The translations under genes and the position numbers were made by a program. 64,000 nucleotides of DNA from Branchiostoma floridae (lineage: Eukaryota; Chordata; Leptocardii; Amphioxiformes; Branchiostomatidae): contig NC_049980.1 in NCBI RefSeq assembly GCF_000003815.2, forward strand, positions 10,512,714 to 10,576,713. The letters run 5' to 3'. This document shows, one piece after another, positions 47,201-60,422 of the stretch; the first letter of the stretch is position 1; each line of letters begins with the position of its first letter. A model generated the notes under the pieces. The model saw only the letters and a program-made list of their open reading frames with translations. It made no database searches and was not told where the DNA came from.

Positions 47201-47430
47201 TAAACCGACCGGTATTACGCCAATGGATGTTATATTCCCAACTTTCAAATGTAATGGCGTCAGTATCTCAACGTATGCGTTACTTTTCTCACTTGAATTT
47301 CAAAGTAAAACCCATCGACAGAGTGTAGAAAGCCATATGACTGCTAAAAATTACTTCGTAACGTTTCTACAAGGCTTGAAAACTGTTGGATTAGCCGCGA
47401 ATGTCGGGGATCCAGAAAGCTCCATTTCGA
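44210..47430 (+). repeat. Array of about 0.35-kb diverged repeats
   Basis: Landmarks recur in order: GCGTCA..ATTA..GCGTTACTTT, then TAGAAAGCCA..TGACTGC, then CAAGGCTT and CCCCGAATGTC. They appear around 44290-44560, 44710-44858, 46053-46150 and 47230-47420. The array is interrupted by a retrotransposon. Confidence 0.6.
44860..46052 (+). pseudogene. Dead non-LTR retrotransposon: reverse-transcriptase C-terminal part and 3' tail
   Basis: Starts abruptly inside the RT domain (SVLGPTLFILYINDLP), keeps the catalytic FADD box (ANLFADDTSL) and the thumb (LGVTLTNTLSWSKHI). Near 45335-45342 the frame shifts; it then reads LEYADVVWAGLTKRDETKLE. An in-frame TAA follows at 45517-45519, then YKLLNGHCPPHL and a final LWECLGNPYAW with stop. 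The 3' tail ends in AATAAATAAAA. 5'-truncated, frameshifted and stop-containing, so inactive. Type is L2/CR1-like by the look of the tail and motifs, not proven. Flanked by a 9-bp duplication TAGAAAGCC (44850-44858 and 46053-46061). Confidence 0.85.
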
Positions 47431-48580
47431 TTTGCTTGAATCTGATTCAGGGGAGGAGGGGCCTGCAAATAGAATTTAGCAAATAGCAATACATGCAAAA
47501 CAATCACTTAAAAACACATTTACCTACATTTCCAACTGCAAGTCTTTACCCCCACTGCACAGCTGAATTTGTCAGTTTTATTTTTGCTGTTAAAAAAACT
47601 CAAGTTCAACTCCGGCAAAAATTGTGCCAATGAAAAGTTTCAGGTATGGACAAAAAGTCATTCCCAATGGCTGCAGTTTTTCTTCCAGCCGCTAAAATAA
47701 ATCACTTTGTTATGGTGGCGCTTTTCTGCAGTTCTGAAAAATTCCGCTAAAGCAAAACTCCACCCAGTTGTCAGGATTCCCGGCTGCAGAACTTGGCGTG
47801 CCCACGTCTTCATGATTTACCAGGTTCGCTAGTTGGCGGGAACTTCAACTTCTCCATCTATTCTCTCTTTCTTTCGCAGTGTCTTGAGCCATAGTACAGG
47901 TTTGATTGAAGATAGAAGTGCTAAACAGTTGAAAATTATCATATATCGTGAAGATTTAGCTCTAAATTTACTGTACGTACTACCAGGTTGAACGCTGGGG
48001 GGTGGGGAGTAGTTTGCCCCCCTCCCCATGCACTCTACTGAACGCTATGTGTGTACTAGATGAGAGAGGTGGTTCCATTGATAAGGAAGGTTACTAATAT
48101 TAGTAACCCATTTTTTGGAACACAAGGTGTAATTAACATACACTTGACTCATTGTAGTGGATTCTCAACGCTCATTTTTGTTTACTTCATATGTCAGTGA
48201 TAAGGTCTAAATTCTAATTATTTGGCTTATCAATCATTTGACCAAATTCATAATCTGTCCTGAAAGTTGAAGTTGATCCTGATGGTAAAGTAATATGTCA
48301 GGGTAGGAAGAAAGTCCTGACATGTCACGTTACCTTAAATTGACATGTATAACATCCATGATGTGTGATTCTTTGTGATTAAATTTGCCCACACAAGACT
48401 CGATTGACATTTTTTCTTCAATACTGTACTCTGTGCTCAGATCGTGTCATTCTACCATTGGTTACACTCTTCACCACAGATGAAACAACAACATTAGGCA
48501 TCCAGGTTTTTTCTCAGAAACGGGTCGGCATCTCCTGTTTATCCTCCCCATCCTCCCATTGTGAGCTGTACTGAGATGTT

Positions 48581-48888
48581 GTGAGAGATAACGTATGTGC
48601 AGGCCGACATGTATCCCAAACAGTGTCTGGTATGTCACTCTTCCGTCTGACATTTCCAGCGCTCCCAAACAACCCAAAACAACCAGGCTGTGTGTTTATT
48701 GATACCTCAGGTGTCTTTTGGCAACTGGGGGGGAGAGAGGAGCCAGGCAGCCGGGCGCAGCTGACCTCTGACCTGCAGCGGTGCATCTTCCATGGGGCGG
48801 AACACCTGCGCCGACACGCTGAGGTACGGACAGGTATGAGAACACACTTAGAGATGGGAAATTCAAGGCCATAGAGAATGGATGAATC
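48581..48888 (+). other. Possible GC-rich exon, unproven
   Basis: A GC-rich patch with a CAG boundary near 48712 and GT donors at about 48823 and 48833, and one open frame (QLTSDLQRCIFHGAEHLRR). No domain recognised. Could be a 5' non-coding exon of the downstream BTB gene or nothing. Confidence 0.2.
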
Positions 48889-48906
48889 ATTCAAATGTCC
48901 GGAAGG

Positions 48907-49257
48907 CAGGGTTGGACAAGTTTTTTCACTTGTCCTATTGGGCAAGTACAAATTCCCTTGTCCAAATCAACTTTTCACTTAAAATATAAAAATGACGTTT
49001 TTGGACATGGATATATTGATTGTATTTTCCCTTCCAGCAGTGGAATTCTTCCATTACTAAAGTATTGGCGGCTCTATTATTCTGTGTTGACCAATGCAGG
49101 ATGCCATGACTGTGAAAAGTAACAATGTATGTATATCAAAATCTCACTCATGGAAAAAATCTTACTTGCCCGATCAGTCAGGACATTCTCTTGCCCTACA
49201 TGTATGGGCACTTTTACTTGCCCTGGACAATCAGCCTTGTGGACTTGTCCAACCCTG
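48907..49257. mobile_element. MITE with CAGGGTTGGACAAGT inverted ends
   Basis: Left end CAGGGTTGGACAAGT (48907-48921), right end ACTTGTCCAACCCTG (49243-49257), a perfect 15-bp inverted pair enclosing 351 bp. CAGGG-type ends resemble hAT elements, though no matching 8-bp target duplication was seen. Confidence 0.7.
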
Positions 49258-49539
49258 AAAGAGATAGGAGTCATTAATTGGTCAATTAAAAAAAAAAGCT
49301 CTGAGGTTTTAACATTGTCCCGAGTGAAGTAGCCTCTCAGCACCAAATTTGTATTGGTTAGAGAGTTAGGTAGCAGAAAAAGGGTTAATATTAAGCTCCT
49401 TTTACATGTCTGTAGAGATGTAAGGTGTATCTGATGGATGAAGAGAAGGAGCAATTTGCCCTTCTCTGATATCCTTTCAGATCTAGTGAGTTAGGTTGTA
49501 CTACAATGTGCTTAACAGTATAGACACATGTAATGGCAG

Positions 49540-49590
49540 TTCACCTTTCTTTATCTGTGAGGTAACCTAAATTTTTATATTCGTTGTCTA
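49540..49590. mobile_element. MITE family B, copy 3 (fragment)
   Basis: TTCACCTTTCTTTATC and GGTAACCTAAATTT resemble the family B end at 31169. Short and diverged. A (CTCAC)n-like tract follows at about 49660-49690. Confidence 0.4.
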
Positions 49591-49889
49591 AAAAAAAATT
49601 GGCATTTTCCTACCAAGTACAGTAAAGATCCACAATTCCGAATTTCCGCTGATACATCACCTCACCTCACCTCACCTCATCTCACCTCAGCATGTTATAA
49701 TAGCTAGTATACAATTATGTCCTAGTTTGTTACTACATAACATGTTCAGTCAGTTCAACTATTTGGTATTCTGTAATTGTGTTGAATCTGTTGATACACC
49801 TGCTCACTAGTTGAGTCTAGCAAGTCTTCACAAATCTCTGCAAGAGCCAATATAGCTTTTTTGGTCCAAAACAGAGTTGTCATTATGAA

Positions 49890-51720
49890 TGAACAGTCCC
49901 TTCTCCCCGGCTCCTCCCCAAAGGCACATGTGAGCGGTCCCTACTGCACAGTCCCAGCGGCAGCAGTTGTCAGTCGGCTGTCAGCACAGCTCCCCATTGT
50001 TGTGAAGCCGCTGGGGTGCGCCAAACTTTCTCAGCCCAAACTTTCTGCCATTCTCCGCTGTTTTTCACAGCCCGATGCCTGCAGTAATTGCCACCAGCGG
50101 GCCGAAACCCGGGAAAAGTATTGATTTCTTTCTCAGCCAGATTTATTCTTTTCTTCTCGCCTGAAAGGGCGGTGTAGTTCCGACTGACCTCCCATGCCAC
50201 GCACGCCGCATACTAAAGATGGCATGAAGGGGGCCGATAACGACCCGTGGTGGGAGCCAAATCCCTGAATTTGCACCCGCCCGACTTTTATCACCCAGGA
50301 ATTGCAGGAAAAAGTTTACGGCGAGCGTTTTTCATTCCTTCCAGCCGACGCGCTTCCTGAAATTTGACAATATCTGATTTGTGCTTATGGCTCTCGAACC
50401 GAATGCGCGGGCGCTGACATTTACGGTGAGAAGTTTTGCTCTGCTGGACCGCAAAGCGCGCCGATTGAGTCTGGCCGACCGACTGGAACCCGCCTCGCGA
50501 TGATAGATAACGCTGACGCAGGTGCCTAGATCACTAGAATTTCTCATCCACAACTTTTTTGTCAATTTTTACCGCCCGGCAAGTAACTCACCGGCGTGGT
50601 CTGCTCCAGAGGGCACACGAGCACAAATTGGGGGACACGCCATAAACCTCTCCCCTCGTTCCACGGTAACGCACCCTTTATGCCGCCTGGCACTTTTATA
50701 GGTATTGAGATGCAAATGCAGCCAGTCAATGGAGGCTTTCCCCACTGCTGCATGACAGATGGACGTACGGCTCTATACGGCTTGTTATTGTGACACCTGC
50801 TGACTTTCTGGCCTTCCCAATACAACTCAACCTCACTTCCCTCACATCCGCACCGACTCCTGCAGTGCACCACTCCTGTGGTCCCTCTCACTTCTCCTCA
50901 CTCCCTCTCCCCACATCCCTGCTTCCTACACTAAACCAGTCAGCTGGAACAAAACACTGGGGATCATTCCTCCCCTGGAACTCCACCCAGTCTGGATGCA
51001 GGGCATGCCTCTATCTACTGCAGCATCCACAGAGACATGATCCTCTCCAGGGATGGTCTCCTTAATTCCTGCCACTGCTCCTTAAGACTTGCGGGAGCAC
51101 CTGTCTTGTATCTTTCAGGGCTGTAGGATACACCTAACCTGGTTCCACTAACAATCCCAGGCAGCAGACCCTTACCCAGGCCTCAGGCTATCACCGGCTG
51201 CATGCATTCAGCACATTTCAACTGTGCCCACCCGACCATACCGCCGGAACAAGAGTGCCCCCGGCCAGTTAATTCCCCGACTCTTGCCGGCCTTTTCTTT
51301 TATTTCTCGTCTCTCTTTCTTTCCAATCACAGCAGACAAAAAAAAAGTTTCTTGCACGGCGCTCTGTCTGTCCACTCAACGATCTTGGCGCTAGCGTGAA
51401 ATTAAGAATTGAACATTAAGCCCGCCAAGCGTTGGTGCATGGAGGACGGGAAGGCGGGAGAATAGCAGATCCCCTCGGCTCGGTTCCGCTCGTCTGCCCC
51501 TGATTCTCATTAAATGGGCCGGGGTAACGTGATGGTGCTGGCGGCCACCGGAGCGGAAAAAATAGAGAGAGGGCAGCCAAGCGGACGTGATCGTGTGATA
51601 CAGGGGTAAGGGAGACTGTTTCTGCATTCCTTCCCGGGTTTTTTTCTTCCCCCCAACTTTCCTCCGCACCAAACTTTCTGCGGGAGGTTAGAGACCTGTG
51701 CGACTGTCTTCACATGCGGA
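49890..51720. promoter_or_regulatory. GC-rich, CpG-containing stretch
   Basis: Richer in G+C and CpG than the AT-rich surroundings, with no domain-bearing frame. Could be a promoter/5' non-coding region for the BTB gene on the right or an enhancer cluster. Inference from composition only. Confidence 0.25.
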
Positions 51721-51899
51721 GGGCTGTTCCGGTGACCACTGTTGGACATCTTCACTAGAGGAGACAGACACCAGGCAGCCAGGGAAAGGTAGTCTGGCCA
51801 TGTGGTCCTCTCACAGTTATCTTCTGTCGTGACATTTGGTGTTTCTTTTGGTTTTCTGAAGGCACGATGTGAAGGAATTCACTCCCTAATCCATTCAAC

Positions 51900-54800
51900 A
51901 AAGCGTTTATTTCATTCTTCACTGCTGGGGAGTTTTTTCAGGTCAGGTTGTTTAAGGCAGATTTGAAATTTTTCCAGCCGTCTTAGTTAGTTTCCATCAG
52001 TGATTTCCATGTTGACCCAACGTTGAGATATCCAAAATCTTTGACCCACTTAGACGAACATAATTGCTCGTTATTTCCAAAACAAGGTTAAGTGAAATCA
52101 TAGTGCCAGCCCCAATATAATGGCTTTAAATCATGTCACAGTTAGATCCTGTATTATTGGAATTCCCTTTCCCAAAGGAGCGGGGTTTAGGCCTAGGGGA
52201 GTAATGTGTGCCTGTGTTGTGATGATGAAGTGATGTTGTTATTGATGCTGGTTGTTTCATGTCAGTTGGAAAGGGTTGAAGAATCTGTTTATCTTTTCCT
52301 AACTGTTCCTTACATTTTTTTATTGATTTGTGCATTGCATTTACTTGCCTAAGGGTACAGATTATTGATTTCACAAAGTAGGGTTTAAACCCTGAATTAC
52401 TTTGATGTAATTGTGCAGGAAGATAAAACAACTCCCCCCCTCGGAGACAAAGTGGGCTGGTCTATGTAAGCCCTTAGGGTCAATGGGGCGTCTCATATTT
52501 TTGAATGAAAGGGGTGATTATTTTGGCAATGGAGCTGCAAATAGCTACACCTGTCAAATCCATCAGTTTGAAATGACTGAGAAGATGGATGAAATGATCT
52601 TTAGGCTATCTTTACGTGTTTTTAAATGGGAAGCATTGTTTGCACCAGTGTGGGTGCACCATTAATTGTATCTTAGCTGCAGAGAAACTTCAAGTACACT
52701 GCACATTCAATTTGTGATATTTTGACCTATCTCTTGGCGATTTATTCCTGAGGATAGGATATACGCTGTTTTAATTAAGTGTCTGATGACGAGTCATTGT
52801 CATGATCTGGCATACCAGTTTCGCGAATAAATGGACCCAATTTGCTTCTTTCTTTAGCTCATGGTCGAACAACACTAGAGGTCACTGAGCTGTGTAATGG
52901 GTGAGGGAAAAGGCTTCAACTTTTGTTCTGCAGTTGCTTAAGTTCATGTAGCCAGTTGGACGATCCTCTCCTTCTGAAAGTTACGCTTATCATAGATTTG
53001 GCAATGAAATATTAGTAATATTAATGTCAGTGATAAGTTTATATGATTTATCAGTTCAGTGCTTGATGGATTGGACATTTCTCCGAAAAGTCTTGGTTAC
53101 TTCCCTTAATTTCAAAGGGGAAAATGGCAACTTTAAATGTAAGACATCATGTAGATGTATGTATACAATATTATTGCTTCATGGTAGGAACGTATACACC
53201 AATTCCACTGGTGCAGTAGAACTGTGTCTACACAAGTTGGAAAAGTTACAGTAAGCTGCAGAATAACAATATTAGTGTCAGATATTGAAATGCCTTTATA
53301 TTATGTACCAATGTAGTGATCTTCATTGCCCTAAAGTGAAGTCTACTGCAAATTCCTTCACACAAAAACAATGTGAAGAGGCACAGAAATGGACTAAAAA
53401 TCTTGACCTTAACCTTTAGAGTTTGTAGTCACTTTTTAAACATCCAAAGTTTATGTTTTGTCAAAATTTGCTGAATGGATGCAGATATTCATCTTGCCAC
53501 AGACTCTAGCATGGAAAGGGAGAACCATTGTCTGTAAAATTTTCCAGCAGAAGCCAGCCGATAGATGGCGATGTGATGTGACGAAGAACGGACAGATTTG
53601 TCTTTGCGCTGTGCCATTAATCACACTCTCGGGGTGACGGGGTTTTGGCCAGCGCAGGTCGCTAGGGTGGTTCTAACGAGCTTGGTCCGGTGACCCCACG
53701 CCGTAACCTTTCGCCATTTTTTTCTTCAATAAATGTCGTGTTCTGTCAGGCAGTGTGCTAAGGGACAAAATAATTAGTTTGATTTTTTTTCACAAAATTT
53801 AAGTGGTAACATTTTTTTACTGAGTGTGTGCACTGTTCACTTATACTCTCCAAGCAGATGTAATTGTCCAGCTATTTCTTGATGTTTCGCACCTGTTTCT
53901 GTCACATTTGTACTCCTTTCCAGTGTTTTATTTTCTAATGGTTGGCCTTTTCCAAGAAGAACAATACAGGTCTAGAAAAGAGTACCAATGTCGCAAAAAC
54001 AGGCTTTAAATAGAACAAACCAGATCATAATGAATATAATGATCATATTCATACTGTCTTAAAACTGTAGCACGGAGAAATTGGTTTTAGAAAACAAAGG
54101 TTGATGGCAATTTTAAAACATACAATGTAAGTGTCAGACACTGAGTGGCTTTAGTATTTAATTTCCTTTCCAAACAAGACAGCTACCAAAACTTAACGGA
54201 CATGGCAAAGTTAGTGGAATATTATTATTAAGGGGAAATAGATTTGTTCAAACCCTTTTCCTGGACCGAGATGTTTAAATCGGATTTGTGCAACAGACCA
54301 GGCACGCCATCAATATTTGATACCTCTAGTCAAATAGAGGGAGGAGACATTTTGAGTAGGGTTCCACCCACCCTATTCCTCAATGTCCACACCATGTGCT
54401 TATCTCCTGTTCTGGGGTAGAGAGAGGCGTCTCATGGAACGGCGGACTCGATGATAGCATCTGATAGTTCTTATAGTTTTCAGAACAGCTTTGCCTGTAA
54501 GATTGCTGCCAAGGGAGCCCCAAAAACCACAGGTGGATCGGAACAAGATTGGAGCATGCTGGTCTGGATATGACAGTCAAGTTTCTTGTGAGTTGTAGCC
54601 TGTACCCTGGGTGCCATACTAGTTAGTTTACTGTGCTTCAATGAAGAATAGGGGAGTCCCGATGAATTAACTAGGATTTAGGGAGAGTATATGGAAGCCC
54701 TGAAAAACTAACTAGGATATGATAGGGGAGAGTACATTGTACATTTTGTATAGGAACCCCAGTATAATAAGTAGGAGGTCATTTTGTGAAAACATGATTT

Positions 54801-55400
54801 AAGCACGCTAAATTGATTTTTGGTGGTTCGTTCTTTACAAAGGGCCTTTGGCATCTGTAATTGATAAGAAGCAAAGTTGGCTCAACTTCATATAACCTCC
54901 AGTATTGTATAGTACATATACTTCAGACCCTTCAAGATAGGTTTAAGTATGGCAGATACAAATTATTTTTTTTTCACCACACAGCAAGTTAAAGAGTAAC
55001 ATTTTGGTGATGTTGCATTATGAAATTATGGGACAGTTGTGTCCCTAAAAAATGAAAATAATAGCAGAACAATTGATAAAGTATGCTGAAGAAATATATG
55101 CTAATCTTCGCCAAAGGCATAAACTGTAGCTAATCCCATGATTGCTCAATTTTTAACATAGAGTTGTCATTCTTTATTTTTCCCATCTCTCTATATTGCC
55201 ACTTTATGTACAGTACTTTGAATGTTGTTTGTTGCAGTCTGACTTGTTGGTGAGTTAGTAACAATAGCACTATGTACCTGTGCTAATGCCTATATCCTGT
55301 TTAGACTGCACTCCACAACTACTGACCCGGAACCACCGGTGTGTCTGTCATGCCCTAGCCGTTTCTCAAAACAACTCTTCACTCCAGTTAGTTTTCTTTT
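51900..55400. other. AT-rich intergenic stretch
   Basis: No gene seen. A short GC-rich island (about 53540-53720) stands out, with GCCATTAATCACACTCTCGG and other motif-rich sequence typical of non-coding regulatory DNA. Near 54600-54780 there are loose repeats of ACTAACTAGGAT. Confidence 0.35.
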
Positions 55401-55414
55401 TAAAGCTTTACCTG

Positions 55415-55645
55415 AGTGGCGCATTGTGGCGTTGTGGTTAGGGTTGTTCACTGAGAACCTGGAGGTACTGAGTTAGAATCCCTGGGGACCCATTGTTATA
55501 CATGTACATGTATGCCCCTGGGAAAGGTACTACACTAATTTCCTCACTAGTCTCAGGTGTAAATGAGTACCTATCATCTGCTAGGGATGTTCCTCAGATA
55601 GGAAGTTAGATGGAGGTCTGGTATTTGAGGGGAGCAATATACCTA
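55415..55645 (+). mobile_element. tRNA-derived SINE, copy 3
   Basis: A-box-like GTGGTTAGGG and B-box-like GAGTTAGAATCCC, then CCTGGGAAAGGTACTACAC and GGTGTAAATGAGTACC, related to the copy at 36957. Confidence 0.6.
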
Positions 55646-55669
55646 AAGCAATTTAAAGAACCCACCACA

Positions 55670-55874
55670 TACTGTAATTCACTTTGTCTTCTCGGTACCA
55701 AACTTTCAAGGTCTGAGAAAATTTAATCTCGGAACTAAATGTTCACGATGGCAGCATGTGCACATAAAAAAGTCTGTGAATTATTTGTTATCTGTAATGA
55801 TAAGTTCACGTTACAGTCGTCACAGTGAAAACCGTGAACATAAAAGTACAGTGAAAAAATTAGGAATTACAGTA
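55670..55874. mobile_element. 205-bp MITE with TACTGTAATTC ends
   Basis: Perfect 11-bp inverted ends TACTGTAATTC / GAATTACAGTA. The interior carries inverted GTTCACG/CGTGAAC motifs. Resembles the element at 1612-1831. Confidence 0.7.
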
Positions 55875-55934
55875 GTTTAAAAGAGATGGGGTCCTTCCCA
55901 GTATGAGTGGATCAAATCAGCTTGTACTCTTTTT

Positions 55935-56030
55935 GATTTGATTTATTTGGCTGTATAGAGAGAAATACCGCTAGGGTTATCCAACTAGCCAGAGGCTATT
56001 ATCAAGGGCTACCCCTGGTAACAATACAAT
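55935..56030 (-). mobile_element. 3' end of a non-LTR retrotransposon, copy 2
   Basis: Reverse complement reads GGTAGCCCTTGATAATAGCC, then GGCTAGTTGGATAACC, then a short AAATAAATC tail, matching the tail of the element at 44860-46052. Confidence 0.6.
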
Positions 56031-56849
56031 ATACAAACAGTGTTACGTTTACTCTTCAGTACACACCTGATGTTTAACGTCTTTCAGGTAGTTTACCGGG
56101 TATGCAATACAAAGTAACAAACAAAGCAAACTGCTCCGGACATTACTTTAAGTTATAACCAACGAAGGTGCAAAACTTACTATTGTCTGAACACTGCTTA
56201 CAGAGCTGCACCTGATTAAGGTGACTTGACATTCATCGCTTGATTTGTTGGGTGATTGTCACGGGACTAAATAAAATTAGATCCGGAGAATCAATTAATT
56301 ATGAATTAGCAGTAATCAGGTATCACAAATCAGATCTGATATGAATTATTCATTAAGTCAGTGTCACTCACACCTTTATCCAACTACAATACAGGGTTGT
56401 GTTATCATAATGTTATAAAAGGCACTTGTACAATTTTTCTAAATTCTTGAAAAGAAAAATTAAGAGAAGTAATACTTGAGTCCTTTATACAACATAACAA
56501 CAGGACACAAAGAATAACCCCAAAAATCTAAATTTCCATCCCTCGCCCTCAGTTCTTTATGGTCTGTTCCATTCATTCCCACTCTGACTGCATAGTTCTT
56601 GTTTATGTTATTGTTTTTCTGGTCGCCACTCATGCGTAACTCCCTGGTATGATGGCTTACCAGTGGTAAGAAACCTCAAATGTTTCAAATTACTGGACCA
56701 GTGCTTAGTTTATGCAGTATAGACTTACTGGTTTTATGAATGATTAAGTGTTTAGGAAATAGAAAATATCACTAAAATATAGAAATATGATTATGATACA
56801 GATTTGTTAAAAGTATTTTTGAGCTAAGTACATGATGGCTGTGAGATAT

Positions 56850-57190
56850 TTCAGGGACCCGGGGACCTTTCTCCGACCAGCTTTGTAGTCTCACGGTGCC
56901 GTCAGTTTGTCTGAGACAGTTGTGGAGTTGTGGTGAGGTGCGAGCGGCGGTGCGTGCAGGCAGGAGAAATCAGGTACAGGTGGGAGAGAGGTTGTTGATG
57001 AGCCTGTGAAATACAGAGCCGCCAGACTGTGTCAGTACCCTATCACAGTAGCCGTAATTCCCCGATAACGGGCGTGACCGCGGGTCACACCTTCTTCTCT
57101 GCCCGTGACGACGGCTTTGATGGAGTGGCCCCGAGCCGTGACTGCGGGCTTTGGCCTTTATCGCCCGTCCAACAGGGCCCCTTGCCATAA
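56850..57190. promoter_or_regulatory. GC-rich island
   Basis: About 340 bp with many CpG and repeated TGACxxCGGG/CCCGTGACG motifs in AT-rich surroundings. Possible non-coding first exon (a donor-like CAGGTACAGG lies near 56970) or enhancer. No coding content recognised. Confidence 0.3.
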
Positions 57191-57199
57191 CAAGGGGGT

Positions 57200-60100
57200 A
57201 TGCTTTTACCCAGGCTGGAGACCAGTTTATCTAAACATCATGTCTGTGTTCTCAGATCTTTGCAAGTCAGCTAACTAGTAAAATGACCCACTAAACAGGG
57301 CACACTCTATCACTACTACTGGTACTTAGAGCTCCAAGACTTTTTTTCTCTGTAGAATCTATTTATCAATATTCTCCAGTGAGAGAGATTGCTCCAGAGA
57401 TATTCCAAATATGAAAATCCATGGTAACTTGAACAATTGTATTACACCACAATAAAACATGTTTCCATCCACTGGCCATCACATGTTTGGATACTTCCAA
57501 ATGTCTTCGCATTGAGTTTTTAACATAAAACTTTACTATGTCTTGCCTTCCCATGTGAAATGACTTTAAAATGTACATTGTACATCGAGATATCGTAAGG
57601 TTTGTGACCCGAACAGTTGATTGTTATACTTTGAGATTCATGACCTATGTGTGATGTCACAGTGATGTTGAAGTAAGACTCATGGTTCTGTTTTCTGTAT
57701 TGCCTGTTCTTCTATATTTTAGTTAGCCATGCAGATAGATACATTGTTGAATGATATATCCAATAATGAGCATGTTGATAAGGCCAGTGACTGTCCTGTG
57801 TTTTGGCACTTCCTTTTCACCAAAGTCACTAGAAGACTATGTAAGGTCTGGTCATGATGAATACTCCAAGCTCATTGTAGTTTTATTTCTAAATTTAAGT
57901 GTTGCAGTTTTCTCTAATATGTTCATCACTGGCATATTTGTGACTTGTATCTAAGTAAGTTAAAAAATACCTACCGGTATAAGTCATTTGAAATCCTAAA
58001 GCCAGTTCATACCATTGTCTCTAAAGGATTGTGACCTTTCTTTGATCTTGGTCATTTTTTAAAGAAGTCAGAGAAATTGAAATGGTCAACATTATGCTTG
58101 TCTTACAATGATCATTCACCATACAAAATACATCTATTGTTAGGTGTCCACACCGCCTATTGCATATTTAGGAGAGCCTGCACTAAAGCACTATGGAAGA
58201 GTCATTGTTCTAACATTCGTCATGATCAAGGATTGTGCAGGCTGGGTCGTAACATGTCATGATGGGGATACGACAAATTTCAATTACAGGCATGCCATAA
58301 AGGAATACTAGTCAGAGAGGAGAGCCTAATAGATTGATGGACATAGTTACTATGGGCCAACACGTTGTTCTGGACACTGTCCAAACCGACAACACTTTCT
58401 CCAGTTTACACCTGCTACAAAACAACCCTCATACATGTACACACCTATCTGATGTTATCCCTGAATGAACATACATGTATGGATATAGACGACCGTTCTA
58501 GCCCGTTCTTTCATTCACTTCGCAGAATTTTGCTGTGTAAAATGTTAAAACCATTTCTCCACCTTCAAGTTGACAGACAAGAATCTGAGTGATCCCAAAT
58601 ACCTAAAACATCCAAATTTGAATAGAAATGTGTACAAGATTGATTTTTTGTAGGATCTTTTTATCACTGAGAATTGGGAAGATAGAAAAGAAATGCAAAC
58701 TTGCTATAGAGAGGCCTGCTGTAGACAGCCTTTTTTAAAGTTCCAAACAAGATGTTTGTGGCCAAGTCACAAGCCACTGTTCTGGAGACCTTCCAATTGA
58801 ACTAATAGTACGAGGGTACAAAAATGTATGCAATTGCGTTTATAACAGTGGCTCGGAGGAGTTGAATAAGGGGCACAAAGGTAAAGACCCATATATCCTC
58901 TTGAGATTGAAATATAACGTTATCAATTTGTTCAGATTTCTCTTAGCAACTGAGTTGATTTGAAGATGACTGCACCCTTAAATGTTTGTCATCTACCAGT
59001 CTGAATGCATATAAAGGGATGCCCAAGTACAGCAAATGCATTCTTGGCAGCTCCAGTTGTGAAGGAACAGGTTGTTTCAGGCCAAAGAGGAATATATATA
59101 GTGGACACCTGCCAAAGTGATGTGATCAGTTGGAAATAGCCTAAAGAAGACCATTGGGACAGGAGCCAATGAAAAAGTGCTCTATAGACATAGCAGAACA
59201 TTCAGAGCACCATCCACAACCCTAGGTACAATAAATGGTACCTGTAAATTTCATATTTCAATGGAGTAAGTGAGAGGGGTTAACCAAGTTTCCAGTTATG
59301 CCATATTTTAAGAATCAGAAAAATAGAATCATTGAAAAAATGTCCCTTGAAACAATTGCTGCTGCGAGAGCCAGCCTTTTATCGGTTAAGTATCAGCCTG
59401 GCAAATGCAGGCTGTTCAAAGGACAGAGTAATTGTGATCCTTAGAGCTTCTTTTCTTGGACTTCCTTCATTGCTGACATCTAATCTATCAACGAAGCCCC
59501 AGGCGATTTCCCGAAAAATAAAAAAACGTACTATAGGTGCCTTCCAAAATGTACTATTTTTAGGTAAAAAAATGCACGGGTAAGTTTAGTCTCAGGGGAC
59601 ATTAGGGTAAGAGCATACGTTGTAGGTTTCCTTTCTCAAATCCAATGTAAGGGTTAGAGCACAGAGTATTGTATGAGAGAGGAAAAAATTAGTCATAAAT
59701 AATTGAAGGCAGATCTTATTGTTGGCTGAATTTACCAATGATTGGTAGTGACACCAGTAGAAACCAAGTCAGACGATTGTCATGAGTTTAAAGTCGCAAT
59801 CAATATTTTTTGTTACCCCCAAAGTCCTCATGGTACATTCTAACAACGTTATGATCATGAGTCATGGCCAAGTGGACAACAGAACTCAACGCACCCACAG
59901 AAGCATTCCAGACATGCATTAGTAACAAATCTTGTTAATGCTTCAAAATCATGCTCCAAGGCTATGAAAGGTTAGAGAAATTTGGATGGAGGAGGAGAGG
60001 ATGGATAATAGTGATGGACCACCCTAGAGTAGAAACAATTTGAAGTACATATTTAGAGGTGAAATTTCTTGTGATACTGCTTAAAGCTTTGTGGAGGAAA

Positions 60101-60215
60101 TATGTTTTTTTACTATGTGTAAAAGGTTATCGTTGGGAAGTTGACAAGAAGCAATTGCAATGGCCCAACAGTTTGTACCATGATGATAAATTTCACGGCG
60201 CCGTTCTCCCGACCC
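57200..60215. other. No gene seen upstream of the BTB gene
   Basis: AT-rich, short open frames only, none with a recognisable domain or paired splice sites. Confidence 0.4.
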
Positions 60216-60219
60216 CCAG

Positions 60220-60422
60220 CGCAGGTCATGCAGGCGGACTCTGCGGACACCACCACCGGCATCATCGCCCAGCAATGGAAGCGGATGCGGCGAGACCTGG
60301 GCGACTCGGCCAACCACATGCTCATCTCGGACCCCGCACATGCCCAGAAGGTGCTGGAGGGCTTCCACGCACTGCGGGCAGACAAGGTCTTGTGTGACTT
60401 TGTCATTGTGGCAGAGAAGCAG
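60220..60422 (+). CDS. KLHL: BTB gene exon with start codon
   Basis: Acceptor CTCCCGACCCCCAG (or AG five bases later), ATG at 60228, 65 codons to a GTAGGA donor, phase 0. The reading upstream of 60220 is intronic. Confidence 0.82.
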
